64,000 nucleotides of DNA from GCA-2748575 sp965222725 (GTDB taxonomy: Bacteria > Pseudomonadota > Gammaproteobacteria > Pseudomonadales > Ketobacteraceae): NCBI GenBank assembly GCA_965222725.1, contig OZ244969.1, positions 682,001 through 746,000 on the forward strand. Direction: 5' to 3'. Positions within the stretch are counted from its first letter, which is position 1. Each line of letters opens with the position of its first letter. The notes beneath the pieces are model-generated. The model was given only the letters and a program-made list of their open reading frames with translations, searched no databases and was not told where the DNA came from. Below, one piece after another: positions 37,002-46,186 of this stretch. The translations under genes and the position numbers were made by a program.

Positions 37002-37041
37002 ATTATACACAGCGAAGCACTAAAGTGAACCATATTCACTT
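37002..37041 (-). promoter_or_regulatory. Promoter with overlapping palindromic operator (site 1)
   Basis: A perfect palindrome AAGTGAA-CCATA-TTCACTT occupies 37023-37041. On the minus strand TTCACT within it (37024-37029) is a -35 box, 16 bases before a perfect TATAAT at 37002-37007. A repressor on the palindrome would block the -35 region. The same half-sites recur at 53488 and 53575. Confidence 0.75.
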
Positions 37042-37138
37042 ATGATATTATTTCATATTAACAAAAGTCTGTTTCAGTTCCCGCCGGTAAAACGCCGAAT
37101 CCCTGCCATCTTTCCTGAAATCCCGCTAATCCGGCATC

Positions 37139-37168
37139 AAAAAAGCCGACTGAATGCAGTCGGCTTTT
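37139..37168 (-). terminator. Bidirectional intrinsic terminator after the TetR gene
   Basis: A perfect 11-bp stem (37141-37151 with 37158-37168) around a six-base loop, with six T on the minus strand immediately after. It ends the TetR transcript and could also act on rightward transcription. Confidence 0.8.
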
Positions 37169-37197
37169 GCGTCCGGTCGTTCTGAATTTCTGCCCTG

Positions 37198-37959
37198 TCA
37201 CAGCTCGGTCAGCTTCATGGGGAAACCGGCCATGGCCACCTTGGGGTAGCGTTTCGCCGCTATCCGTTTGGCCTCTTTGGCCTCCAGCCCCAGCTGGCGC
37301 AAACAGATCTCCGCTACTTCATACACGGACTTTTTCGGCAGGGTCTTCCGGTAGATCGCCTCTGCCACCGCCATCACGCTGCCTTCAAGCATAATCAGGT
37401 TAAGGCCCACGTTATCCATGGCAAAACGATCCATCTCAATGGCTAGCTGAAAATCCTTGTAGGCCCGCTGATAGATACTCTGGCGAAACACATCCTGAGC
37501 CAGTCCGGCATCAAACAGCAACCAGCCCAGTTGCGAGGTTTCACTGATTCGCTGAATGGTAAACACGATCGAGGCGGCCAGAATTTCAGCCGGGTCTTCC
37601 AGGGTATCGGTAATCTGATTCAGCTCTTTATGGTAATAATCCAGCGCCAGCTGGAACAGGCCGTCGATCACCTCTTTCTTGCTTTTGAAGTAGTTATAGA
37701 AAGTGCCCAGGCCGATATCCGCCCGCTCGGTAATATCATTAACGGTAATCTCTTCCAGATTCCGCTCCAGCAACAGTTCCTGAATCGCTACCAGCAGATT
37801 TTCGCGGGTCAGCAGTTTTTTTCGCTCCCCCCGGGATAAACCCGCCAGCTTGTCTTCACCATTAGCAGGCGTCGCGGACGTTGTTTTTTTAACGGCCGTA
37901 CTTTTGGATCTGGCCGCCTTTTTTGCGGGGGATGAAACAGCTTTTTTGGCCCTGGCCAT
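37198..37959 (-). CDS. TetR-family transcriptional regulator
   Basis: A 253-residue repressor-type regulator. A Lys/Ala/Ser-rich tail of about 45 residues precedes the helix-turn-helix (EEITVNDITERADIGLGTFYNYFKS), which is typical for TetR; the rest would be the ligand-binding dimer domain. The ATG at 37959 has GGAG six bases upstream; a TTG two codons earlier is less likely. It is the only one-component regulator in the window and lies just upstream of the reductase gene with the AAGTGAA-N5-TTCACTT palindrome, so it is the best candidate to bind that site and its copies near 53.5 kb. Its own promoter (a TATACT box is visible upstream) lacks this palindrome. Confidence 0.9.
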   Translation of the reverse strand: MARAKKAVSSPAKKAARSKSTAVKKTTSATPANGEDKLAGLSRGERKKLLTRENLLVAIQELLLERNLEEITVNDITERADIGLGTFYNYFKSKKEVIDGLFQLALDYYHKELNQITDTLEDPAEILAASIVFTIQRISETSQLGWLLFDAGLAQDVFRQSIYQRAYKDFQLAIEMDRFAMDNVGLNLIMLEGSVMAVAEAIYRKTLPKKSVYEVAEICLRQLGLEAKEAKRIAAKRYPKVAMAGFPMKLTEL

Positions 37960-38069
37960 GCACAACTCCGATGGTCTTCAATAAACAACTGGGCGCAGTA
38001 TAGCAAAGCCACCGGTTGGTAGCAGGTCTTTCATTAATGAATCTACGTCATTTATGATGGTGACGGGCT

Positions 38070-39146
38070 CTAAACAATCTGCGAGTCCACAAACTGATGA
38101 ATGGCCTTTTCACCCACATCATCAATGGAGGTGATTTCAATACTGCATTCATACTCACTGCCGTGGGGAACCACCCGAAGAATCCGGGCATAAACCTGGG
38201 TTGAATCACAACCCAGCAGCGAGGTGGACATATTCAGTTTGATTTCTGAATGGGGATCAGGAGCAAACGGCAGAGCCGCTAATAAGCCGTTGTAACTGAT
38301 ATCCAGAATGCGGCCATAGAATATTTCCGGCAATACGGTTTTACCGCGCATCATCTGAAACACCAGCGGCATATCCACTTTTACCCGATGGCTGCTGCGA
38401 ACCTCCCGTTCCGGAACCTGCATCAGTGTGGGATAAGTGGTGGACTTCAATTCGTAAAGGGTCACCGGTTCGGTTTTGCCTTTTACCATGACTTCTTTTT
38501 CGCCGGATAACTCAATATAATCCTTGGCCAACCGATAACTGTTTTCACTCAACAAGATCTGCCCCCGCAAACTATGGGCCTCTATCCGGGACACCAGATT
38601 CACCTGGCTGCCAATCACTGTGTACTCGCGGTATAAATCCGAGCCCACCGTACCCGCCACCACCACACCGGTGTTGATACCAATCCCCATATAAAGGGGA
38701 GGAAAACCCACTTCCGAACTGATTTTATTGATATCGTTCATGGCCAGCTGCATTTCAACCGCACAGCCGATGGCCCGTTGCAAATCATCGTTACCGCTTG
38801 TGGGGGCGCCAAACAATACCATAATAGCGTCGCCCATAAATTTATCGATGGTGCCCTGATAATCAAAAATGATTTCGCTCATTTTGCGAAAGTAACGGTT
38901 GAGCAGTTTAACGGTATCAAAGGGCGTCAGCTTTTCAGACACCGAGGTAAAACCACGCAGGTCAGACATTAAAATGGTTACCTGACGATATTCGGTGGAG
39001 TTCTCCGGCAATACCGCCTCTCTGACCAGTTGAGTAAGCTGCCGCTCCAGTGCCGGGCGCTGATGGTAAGTCACCGGCCCTGCGCATCCAGCCTCAAAGG
39101 TTTTGATCAGTTTCTCCACCACCTTACTGAGTTCAGACTCATTCAT
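38070..39146 (-). CDS. Class III nucleotidyl cyclase with C-terminal PilZ domain
   Basis: A 358-residue signalling protein. The cyclase domain (about residues 55-235) has both metal aspartates (ILMSDLRGF and KFMGDAIMVLFG), the lysine before GD that marks adenylate specificity, and the transition-state pair in QVNLVSRIE. The second specificity position is serine (VIGSQ) instead of the usual Asp or Thr. The C-terminal domain has the c-di-GMP binding signature of PilZ: RSSHR near residue 245 and DISYNG near 280. It may therefore make cAMP under control of c-di-GMP. No membrane segment is seen. The ATG at 39146 was chosen because GGTGAG precedes it; a GTG three codons earlier lacks one. Confidence 0.88.
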   Translation of the reverse strand: MNESELSKVVEKLIKTFEAGCAGPVTYHQRPALERQLTQLVREAVLPENSTEYRQVTILMSDLRGFTSVSEKLTPFDTVKLLNRYFRKMSEIIFDYQGTIDKFMGDAIMVLFGAPTSGNDDLQRAIGCAVEMQLAMNDINKISSEVGFPPLYMGIGINTGVVVAGTVGSDLYREYTVIGSQVNLVSRIEAHSLRGQILLSENSYRLAKDYIELSGEKEVMVKGKTEPVTLYELKSTTYPTLMQVPEREVRSSHRVKVDMPLVFQMMRGKTVLPEIFYGRILDISYNGLLAALPFAPDPHSEIKLNMSTSLLGCDSTQVYARILRVVPHGSEYECSIEITSIDDVGEKAIHQFVDSQIV

Positions 39147-39228
39147 CAGGCTCACCAGGACTAAAACGCTACACGCTAATAATAGCCGTTTTGGAGCCTT
39201 ATATTATTAGGGCCTCACTGTTTCCGGT

Positions 39229-40785
39229 CTAGGCCGCTTGTTCCGCCGACTTCATTGCAGTGTCTATGTTGCAAGGAGTTTCCGGCTGCTTCTCCGAAAA
39301 GAGCTGACTCGATATCTCAGCCAGTTTTTCCAAATAAGAGTCCACTCGACTGCGTCGTTCCATGTCTGTAATTGAACAAACTAACTCATTGATATCAGGA
39401 ACTTTTTTATGATGGTAAATCGCTTGAACAAGCGCCCCTTCCTCAATTTTTTCTTTAAACTTCCGGTCTTCGCCATCCACCCCACCCACCAGCCCAAACG
39501 ACAGAAGGTTAACAATCATTCGGGTGATATTAGTACCCTTTAATCCATTTGGTTCAAAATCAATAGCCTCTAATCGCTTTGATACGTTCAACGGCGGAAT
39601 CGGTGTGACCAGGATTTTTCCTTTATGATCATCGTGATACCGGATTTCACTGACTTCATACTCACGCTCCGATTGGGTGGTTAGCCTCAAGATCCGTCGT
39701 AGTGAATACACAACACTTTGCGACAAGGTTTTACTCAGCAAAGAAAAAGTGTATTGCGTCTGAGCATACAACGCCCAAATACGTAAAGTCTGAAACAACA
39801 CAACTCTGGATTGATATAGTGTTAGATCCAGTTCCCGATCATAACCACTCAACTTATTATCTGCATGGATTCCCTCGCAATAACGTGTAATAGAATCTAT
39901 TAAGTGATAATTCTGGTAGAGCTGTAACAAAGTACCGCTACATTTGGAACTTCGCAGATGCAGAACATTAACATTTCTAAAAACCTGTTCGGATATTTCC
40001 ATGTTATAGCACAATGTTAATAACACTGACTCAATATCCTTATCCCCATTCACTTTTTTCTCCAACAATGGAACGGTGGTCGCCAGTTGTCTATCCAGCA
40101 CCGACGCGTTAACATCGATCTCATCCCGCAGCGCTCTGACGGCCTCTTTTCTTTTAAAATAGTGATTTAGATAAAATTCAATAATTTTTAACTGAAATGC
40201 CAATACTGTAACAATGATACTTACAATTGCTATTATTGAAATAGAGTTCTCTTGCAGCTGATCTTTTATATTAAAGTACTCTTTGTATTCTTCTATTTGG
40301 CCCAATATTTTATCACCATAATCAGATAAAGAGGCAATAATCCCAGGAATCTCTGCCTCCACTCCATTTACTGTTTTCTGTAATTTAATCAATGCCCGAT
40401 CAGCGCGACTCCTCGGGAGCTTGTAAGTACCCATTGGGCACCGATATTCTGTTTCATCAGGCAAGTCATAACAATAGGTCGCCGACCTTAAAACATAAAC
40501 GGGAGTTTCATCATATTCAGGCACCAAGATCTTGAACCAAGCATGACGTGTGTTATTAAAATTATCACCGTAGTTATAATCCAAAAGAAACACCCGCCTG
40601 GTATTAAATAACTTGCCTGCCAGGTGGATTCGATTCTCTGGAGTGGCTTCTGGAAAACTATAGAAATCTATATGAGACTCTACATCGCGGGTAGTTACGT
40701 AAGAGGAAGCATCAACGCCACTCGACAAAAGGGTTAACGTTATTCCCAACAGCAATATTGGAGATCTGATCTGAGGCCTGTTCAT
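39229..40785 (-). CDS. Hypothetical membrane protein, unknown family
   Basis: A 518-residue protein I do not recognise. It has a signal peptide (LLLGITLTLLSSGVDA), an exported region of about 160 residues with three cysteines, one clear membrane helix near residues 184-203 and a long charged, helical C-terminal part. The codons are richer in A and T than those of the flanking genes, which suggests recent acquisition. A strong ribosome-binding site (GAGGAGAGG) precedes the ATG. It lies downstream of the protease and lipoprotein genes on the same strand, after a 115-base gap that holds a large hairpin, so it may be the third gene of that group. Confidence 0.8.
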   Translation of the reverse strand: MNRPQIRSPILLLGITLTLLSSGVDASSYVTTRDVESHIDFYSFPEATPENRIHLAGKLFNTRRVFLLDYNYGDNFNNTRHAWFKILVPEYDETPVYVLRSATYCYDLPDETEYRCPMGTYKLPRSRADRALIKLQKTVNGVEAEIPGIIASLSDYGDKILGQIEEYKEYFNIKDQLQENSISIIAIVSIIVTVLAFQLKIIEFYLNHYFKRKEAVRALRDEIDVNASVLDRQLATTVPLLEKKVNGDKDIESVLLTLCYNMEISEQVFRNVNVLHLRSSKCSGTLLQLYQNYHLIDSITRYCEGIHADNKLSGYDRELDLTLYQSRVVLFQTLRIWALYAQTQYTFSLLSKTLSQSVVYSLRRILRLTTQSEREYEVSEIRYHDDHKGKILVTPIPPLNVSKRLEAIDFEPNGLKGTNITRMIVNLLSFGLVGGVDGEDRKFKEKIEEGALVQAIYHHKKVPDINELVCSITDMERRSRVDSYLEKLAEISSQLFSEKQPETPCNIDTAMKSAEQAA

Positions 40786-40813
40786 CTTCCTCTCCTCAAA
40801 ATAGCCTTCACCA

Positions 40814-40869
40814 GTTAGTCATAGGTATTATTTCATAGTGCAAAAAGCTGCACTCTACCTATGACTAAC
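40814..40869. other. Perfect 14-bp inverted repeat with an inner stem
   Basis: GTTAGTCATAGGTA (40814-40827) matches TACCTATGACTAAC (40856-40869) perfectly, and within the loop AGTGCA (40837-40842) pairs with TGCACT (40849-40854). No clear T run follows on either strand. It could be an unusual terminator, an mRNA-processing site, or a small mobile remnant between the protease and the unknown membrane protein genes. Confidence 0.6.
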
Positions 40870-40900
40870 AGTAGCATTTGTTTATAGTTTAAATGTCTAT

Positions 40901-41890
40901 TCAAATACCAACCCACTCCTGACTTAACACTGTCCAAAAGTCCATAGCACCACCAGCTGTTACGTAGTCATAGGGGAGCCAGCCGTATCCTTTATCCCCC
41001 CACTCTTCTCCCCAGGAATTACGAATTTTGAGCGCCTGTCTCCGGTCGTCATAACCCACCGCCAGTACCGCATGGCCGCCCAATGGTGATTCTTCCGCCT
41101 CGGGCACCGGAATAAGATAGTCAGGGCTGCTGATTTCGTTGATGGATGGAAATACCAAGAAGCCAAACGCAACAGGAAAACCATCGGCCAGCACCTGCTT
41201 GATACTATGAAGGTTGGCTTCACCGGTACTGTCTGAATGATCCAGCCGGAAATATTGAATCGCCTTAAAATTGGCCGCCATGGAATAAGCAAAGGCATTC
41301 GGCTCCACATCATAATGCAGCTCTTCATAAGGCCAGTAGCGTGCAGCAGGAACGCCGAAAATACGCAATGCTTTGATGGTATTACGAATAGTTGCACCAG
41401 TATCACCAGTGACACACATCAGATTTCGGGTGGCTTTGTAAAGAAACAGGCGGGAAAAATCCTCTGTTCTCTTTGAACTTCGCTTTATCAGATATTCAAC
41501 CATCCCTATCACCGCATTTGCTGTGCAGGAACCGAGCTGGCCTTGATCTTCGATCAACGTAAAATCACCACTTTGCGTGAGATCCTGCTCTACCGGTAAC
41601 TCCGTGTCGGCTGGTGACAACATGAACGACCGGGAGCTACTGGACTTCCGCAGTTCCTTCACCAGGGTTTGAAAATGATTGTCTTCATCCTGCTGTATGG
41701 TGCTCAGGGTTTGGTCACGAAAATCCGGAAGGTCGCGAATAAACCCCAGGCGCACTGCCTGCTTGTTGCGATTGTTGATCGTCGTCGACTGTGGACCAAA
41801 CAATAGAGTCCCGCTTGTTCGCCCCTCAGGAGCAGAAGCCACAGCGGAACCATACACGGCTTGATTACCAAGAACGGAGATATTTTTCAT
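40901..41890 (-). CDS. Papain-like (C1 family) cysteine peptidase
   Basis: A 329-residue protease with the full papain catalytic set: Gln and Cys in DQGQLGSC (C122), His in GGHAVLAVGYD (H273) and Asn in IRNSWG (N291). Upstream of the mature domain is LGFIRDLPDFRD, a motif common in bacterial C1 peptidases. No signal peptide is visible, so it may act in the cytoplasm or leave by another route. GAGGG lies nine bases before the ATG. It starts two or three bases after the stop of the lipoprotein gene, so the two are coupled. Target unknown. Confidence 0.88.
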   Translation of the reverse strand: MKNISVLGNQAVYGSAVASAPEGRTSGTLLFGPQSTTINNRNKQAVRLGFIRDLPDFRDQTLSTIQQDEDNHFQTLVKELRKSSSSRSFMLSPADTELPVEQDLTQSGDFTLIEDQGQLGSCTANAVIGMVEYLIKRSSKRTEDFSRLFLYKATRNLMCVTGDTGATIRNTIKALRIFGVPAARYWPYEELHYDVEPNAFAYSMAANFKAIQYFRLDHSDSTGEANLHSIKQVLADGFPVAFGFLVFPSINEISSPDYLIPVPEAEESPLGGHAVLAVGYDDRRQALKIRNSWGEEWGDKGYGWLPYDYVTAGGAMDFWTVLSQEWVGI

Positions 41891-41892
41891 GA

Positions 41893-43893
41893 TTATTGAC
41901 CCTCTGTAGTATTACCGGGCACAGGTTTTGTGCTAGTTGAATTTCGCGGTACCGGTATAGGTTGCGTGTGAAAGGTGCCTACCAGCTTGGCGCCATACTG
42001 GGTACAAAGATGCTGAACATACTGGCTCCCGCCGGCGTCACCACAAATGCCTCGCAACTGCTGACCCAGCTCCAGCATCTGTGAAATACTGGGTGGCTCT
42101 GAACCAAACCAGCGCTGCCAGAAATTGCGACTATCGTTGCTGACACCTTCTTGCAACCACTGACTGGAAATGGTGAAACCAAGAGAACGTTCTGTGACAT
42201 AAAGGGCACAGCTGGACAAATAGCTCGGTGCCTGGTCGCAATCGCTGCTCAATCGGTGCAGCTTCTTGATCGCTCCATTGGGCTCGTTCACTAAGAATAG
42301 AATTGGAAATGTCTGACGCTGTAATTCCAGCGACGGCCTGGAACCGGTGAGTGTATTGGCCACAAACGTCGGCCCTACTTCAACGGTAATCAGCTCATCG
42401 CCAAAATGGCTGATATTGACCTGATTATCAAGACTACGGCTTACATAATCCTGTTGCTTCTTCCTGGCAAATTCAGCAAACAACTCCGCCTGTTGTTCGG
42501 TACCTGGCGCTTTTAATGCTTGTGCCAACATTAACGACATCTGGATCTGGCTGAGCTGACGATTAGAAAGATCCAATGTCTGCCCTACCTGAATGGGAGA
42601 GATCGCAGTGACCGCCAGTAATTTATCAGAAGCCTCCAGATCACTATCACTCAGCAACGGCGCTATCCGTTGCGCCATTTTCCAGGCATTGGCCAACTGG
42701 GCCTCATAGAATGTGGCGAAGATCTTATCCCCCCCCACTAACAAGGACCTGAGTTCGTGTTGTGTTAACGATTCCTCGGGATCCTTCCCGCTGATAAACG
42801 CCGCGTTAGCAGATATCTGATTCGCCTGTAAGCGGGTCAAAAGGCGCCGTCGATATTGATCACAGATATCGGCATTACAAAGCTGCTTACGCTCCATATC
42901 CAGATACAACAACCATCGGTGAGGCTCCGGTTGACTGACATCTTCCAGAAAAGCGTACTGCCCCTGTAACGGACGCCGGGTAAACTGAGTGTAGGGCTGG
43001 ATATTAATGTTGGCCCGATAACCAGCCTGCGTGTAGCGTCCAGGGGTTACTGACAGTGACGCCACGCCAAGCAAATAATTGTTATTGGTTTTATTCAGGT
43101 GTTCTTTTCCGGTCAACAACCGGTACATAGCAGATTCAAGGAAGTTAGCCTGAGCCTGACGCATAGCAAAATGGTCCGGCAGCTTGTACGCGGTGGTTTG
43201 AAGCAGGCTTTTGGTTTCTTCCGGTTTCTGCAATTGATCCAGAATGGATTTTTTCAGGGCAAAATCCCTGAATTCCGGCAAGTCATTATCCAGCTTGTCT
43301 GGTTTACTTTCTTTAAGCGTTGCCAGGTAGGCCGTTTGACAAGCCTGGTTTTCGTTTAAAGCTTCGCGCTGCTTGCTAAGCTTTTGTTGTTCATCCGCTT
43401 CAGCATCCGCCAGGGAAAACTGCTGATTGGCCAGGCTAATGCAGGTTTCGTAAATGCGAATCGCCTCTTCGCGTATAGCTTCACGGGTTTGTGCCTGATA
43501 TCGGGATTCTTCCAAATACTGTTCCAATACATCTTGATATACTTCACGGGAAACCGTATTGGTCTGCTGACTTACGCCTAACGAAGCATTCAATATGGTT
43601 TGGATAAAATAAGCCACACCAGCATTGACTTCACTTTTGGCATTATCAAACGCCTGTTCAGGGTTATAGTCGTCCAGCTTGAATTCAAGCCAGTCCGGCA
43701 CCGTGGACAAAATCGGCGACGACATGTGGGCAGTCCCCCAATCGGCCACAATTTGTGATGCCGTATCAAAGGGCTCATAGCTTTCATCTTTTTCCAGCGA
43801 ATAGGTAGTGCAGGCGCTTAACATCCATGCAGATGCGACATAGAGAAAATATTTTCCGGCGCGGCCATAACAAAAATCAGTATCCAGCAACAT
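41893..43893 (-). CDS. Large predicted lipoprotein, unknown function
   Basis: A 666-residue protein with an N-terminal hydrophobic segment ending in the lipobox LSAC-T, so it is probably a lipid-anchored envelope protein. The rest is Gln/Leu/Ala-rich and helical, with a likely coiled coil around residues 110-190 and no motif I recognise. The ATG at 43893 has AGGA eight bases before it; another ATG two codons earlier has a spacing that is too short. It is the first gene of a leftward set with the papain-like protease and lies divergently from the response regulator gene, which may control it. Confidence 0.78.
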   Translation of the reverse strand: MLLDTDFCYGRAGKYFLYVASAWMLSACTTYSLEKDESYEPFDTASQIVADWGTAHMSSPILSTVPDWLEFKLDDYNPEQAFDNAKSEVNAGVAYFIQTILNASLGVSQQTNTVSREVYQDVLEQYLEESRYQAQTREAIREEAIRIYETCISLANQQFSLADAEADEQQKLSKQREALNENQACQTAYLATLKESKPDKLDNDLPEFRDFALKKSILDQLQKPEETKSLLQTTAYKLPDHFAMRQAQANFLESAMYRLLTGKEHLNKTNNNYLLGVASLSVTPGRYTQAGYRANINIQPYTQFTRRPLQGQYAFLEDVSQPEPHRWLLYLDMERKQLCNADICDQYRRRLLTRLQANQISANAAFISGKDPEESLTQHELRSLLVGGDKIFATFYEAQLANAWKMAQRIAPLLSDSDLEASDKLLAVTAISPIQVGQTLDLSNRQLSQIQMSLMLAQALKAPGTEQQAELFAEFARKKQQDYVSRSLDNQVNISHFGDELITVEVGPTFVANTLTGSRPSLELQRQTFPILFLVNEPNGAIKKLHRLSSDCDQAPSYLSSCALYVTERSLGFTISSQWLQEGVSNDSRNFWQRWFGSEPPSISQMLELGQQLRGICGDAGGSQYVQHLCTQYGAKLVGTFHTQPIPVPRNSTSTKPVPGNTTEGQ

Positions 43894-44073
43894 AATCATA
43901 ATCCTGCCAATCCATTTGTGAACACCACCAGTCTACGTTGAACCAACTTGCTGCCAATCCACTTTAAGGCCTAAACCTTCGTTTATAACCTTTGCTTGCC
44001 ACACAAGCTTGAGCGAAGCTTTATCCGGAGATACACTTGACTCTGTCACTGGAAGTGAACCTGGAATATAACC

Positions 44074-44730
44074 GTGTCTGACACCCCACTGAAAAAAGCC
44101 ATTCTTATCGATGACCACCCCATCATTACCGAAGCACTTACCACAGCTCTGCAGAGCTTTTGTGTCTTTGATATGATTGATATTGAATCTACTTTGGAAA
44201 CCGCTAAAGAACGACTCCATAATGATCATACCTATGACCTGGCGATTCTGGATCTGCATCTGGGAGACAGCGAGGGAGCGGAATCCATGAAATGGATGCG
44301 GGAAACCTATCCTGATATACCGGTCATCATATTTTCTGCTGACGAATCCAGGGACACCATTACGCAATCCTTTGAGTACGGTATTCGCGGTTACATTCCC
44401 AAAAGTTCGGCTATGGACGTGATTATAAATGCGATCAAGATGGTACTAATGGGCAGTAGCTACATTCCTTCACAGGCTATTAATCAGGCCATGCCAAATG
44501 GCTCCGCTACCATTCAGGATACTGAGAATCCTGCTTCACAATTAACGCCTCGACAAACGCAGGTACTACATTTTCTCTTGCAAGGAATGCCGAATAAAGT
44601 GATTGCCCGAAGATTGGATATGGCAGAAGGCACCGTCAAAGCCCATTTGAACACGGTTTATCGGGTATTTCATGCACGGAATCGTGCCCAGGTGATTTTA
44701 AAAGCCAAAGGGTTTGGTATTACGAAGTAG
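44074..44730 (+). CDS. NarL/LuxR-type response regulator
   Basis: A 218-residue regulator. The receiver has the acidic pair in LIDDHP and the acceptor D60 in LDLHLGDSEG; the C-terminal LuxR helix-turn-helix (TPRQTQVLHFLLQG, then VIARRLDMAEGTVKAHL) binds DNA. The start is a GTG with GGA eight bases upstream. It diverges from the lipoprotein gene (about 180 bases between) and converges on the histidine kinase gene, overlapping it by 11 bases. That layout suggests a cognate pair controlling the flanking genes. Confidence 0.9.
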   Translation: MSDTPLKKAILIDDHPIITEALTTALQSFCVFDMIDIESTLETAKERLHNDHTYDLAILDLHLGDSEGAESMKWMRETYPDIPVIIFSADESRDTITQSFEYGIRGYIPKSSAMDVIINAIKMVLMGSSYIPSQAINQAMPNGSATIQDTENPASQLTPRQTQVLHFLLQGMPNKVIARRLDMAEGTVKAHLNTVYRVFHARNRAQVILKAKGFGITK

Positions 44731-46123
44731 TAACCCTTGCAACACTGGCATTTTCAAAACACTGAGATGCGGGAATTTCGATCCTGAAACACGTACCGCA
44801 ATCCTGACCCGGTTCCAGATTGACCTGAACATCCAGTAATTTAGCGATATGTCGGACGATGGCTAACCCCAATCCTACACCTCGACTACGTTCCCCTTTG
44901 GGATTATCGATCTGCACAAAGGCGTTAAATATCTTTTCCTGGCACTCCGCGGGAATTCCACAGCCGGTATCTTCGATATAAACCTGATGCCGCCCCCGAT
45001 CGCTTACCATGCGAATGGTCACCTGCCCTTTGCTGGTGTACCGTACCGCATTGCTCACCAGGTTTGAAAACAGTCGATACAGCAACTGTAGATCACTATT
45101 TACCCAAAGAGGCCTGGTCAGAACATTCAAGTTGATCCCCTTGTTCTGGCAAACCAACTGGTTTTCTGACGCCACATCTTTGAGCAGTTCCTCCAGATTG
45201 ACTTTTTCCCGGGTAACGCTTATTTGACCGGCCTCAAGCCGGGAGAGATCCAGCAGGTTATTGAACATATGGTTAACGGTGTCCAGGGCCTTCTTCTGTT
45301 TTTCCAGAATCTGCTTTATTTCTTCATCCAGCTCATGCATCGCCAGGGTATCCCGAAACAGCGATACAGCGTATAAAGGTTGCCTTAGATCATGGCTGGC
45401 TGCGGCCATAAAAAAGGTTTTCGACCGGTTAGCCTGCTCCGCCTTATGCAGCGCGCTCTCAGTTATCCGCTTTTCCTTTTCCAGTTGCTTTAACAGACGC
45501 TCTTTGTCAAAGCGAATGGAAATACTTTCCGTAAAAATCCGCTGATTTCGCCGCGCAGCTTTCATCATCAAAAAGTAAATGGCCAGAATAGGCACCCAGA
45601 CACTCAGCCCTTCTTTTCCTTGCATAGCCCAATACAAGACCGGTTGCACCAATAGAACAGGTATCGACAGTTTGAACGACAGATAATCGTTGGCCAGGTT
45701 GGTCATGGCCCCCAGCCCGAACAGACAAATCACTAACGTCACGAAGATCGCGGTGTCAGGATTACCCGGTATAGCTACCGTCCATACACCAGAACCCACC
45801 ATCGCCTGCGTTAACAAACTGTTGACCCGCAGGCGTAAATCGTACTCTAACAAGGTCTCATTATTAACCGACTCAATCTGATGTTTTATTTCTTGTACGA
45901 TTCGATATCGCACAAATTGCAGGCAAGAAACCGGCAGGATCCAAAACAGAATACCGGTTACAGGCGCTTCGAGCACCACCAGCAGAATTGCGAAAATTGA
46001 AGTAAGCAACAAAACAGTGGCAGGCGTTTGAGAACACCTTAACTGTAAGGAGTTTTGCAGGTGTACCCGATCCAGGCTGGAATCAATTTTCTGAGTCAGG
46101 AATCGCTCCAACATTGCGAACAT
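44720..46123 (-). CDS. Membrane sensor histidine kinase
   Basis: A 467-residue kinase. Several membrane helices fill residues 35-190 with no periplasmic domain of note. A short coiled coil leads to the phospho-accepting H244 (SHDLRQPLYAVSLFRD). The ATPase motifs follow: LVSNAVRYT (N box), VYIEDTGCGIP (G1) and SRGVGLGLAIVRHI (G2). It probably phosphorylates the response regulator encoded by the overlapping convergent gene. It diverges from the giant fusion gene with only 63 bases between starts. The signal is unknown; with so many helices it may sense membrane state or a lipophilic molecule. Confidence 0.9.
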   Translation of the reverse strand: MFAMLERFLTQKIDSSLDRVHLQNSLQLRCSQTPATVLLLTSIFAILLVVLEAPVTGILFWILPVSCLQFVRYRIVQEIKHQIESVNNETLLEYDLRLRVNSLLTQAMVGSGVWTVAIPGNPDTAIFVTLVICLFGLGAMTNLANDYLSFKLSIPVLLVQPVLYWAMQGKEGLSVWVPILAIYFLMMKAARRNQRIFTESISIRFDKERLLKQLEKEKRITESALHKAEQANRSKTFFMAAASHDLRQPLYAVSLFRDTLAMHELDEEIKQILEKQKKALDTVNHMFNNLLDLSRLEAGQISVTREKVNLEELLKDVASENQLVCQNKGINLNVLTRPLWVNSDLQLLYRLFSNLVSNAVRYTSKGQVTIRMVSDRGRHQVYIEDTGCGIPAECQEKIFNAFVQIDNPKGERSRGVGLGLAIVRHIAKLLDVQVNLEPGQDCGTCFRIEIPASQCFENASVARVTTS

Positions 46124-46186
46124 CCTTAATTTGTCCTATTAATAACTCGCTGTCCTACCTGAACAATAACATTAGAGGGAACTAAT

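Noticed and set aside
37960..38069. TetR autoregulation through the AAGTGAA palindrome
   Set aside because: The region before the TetR gene has TCATTAATGA and a CCGGT-centred near-palindrome, but not the shared operator.
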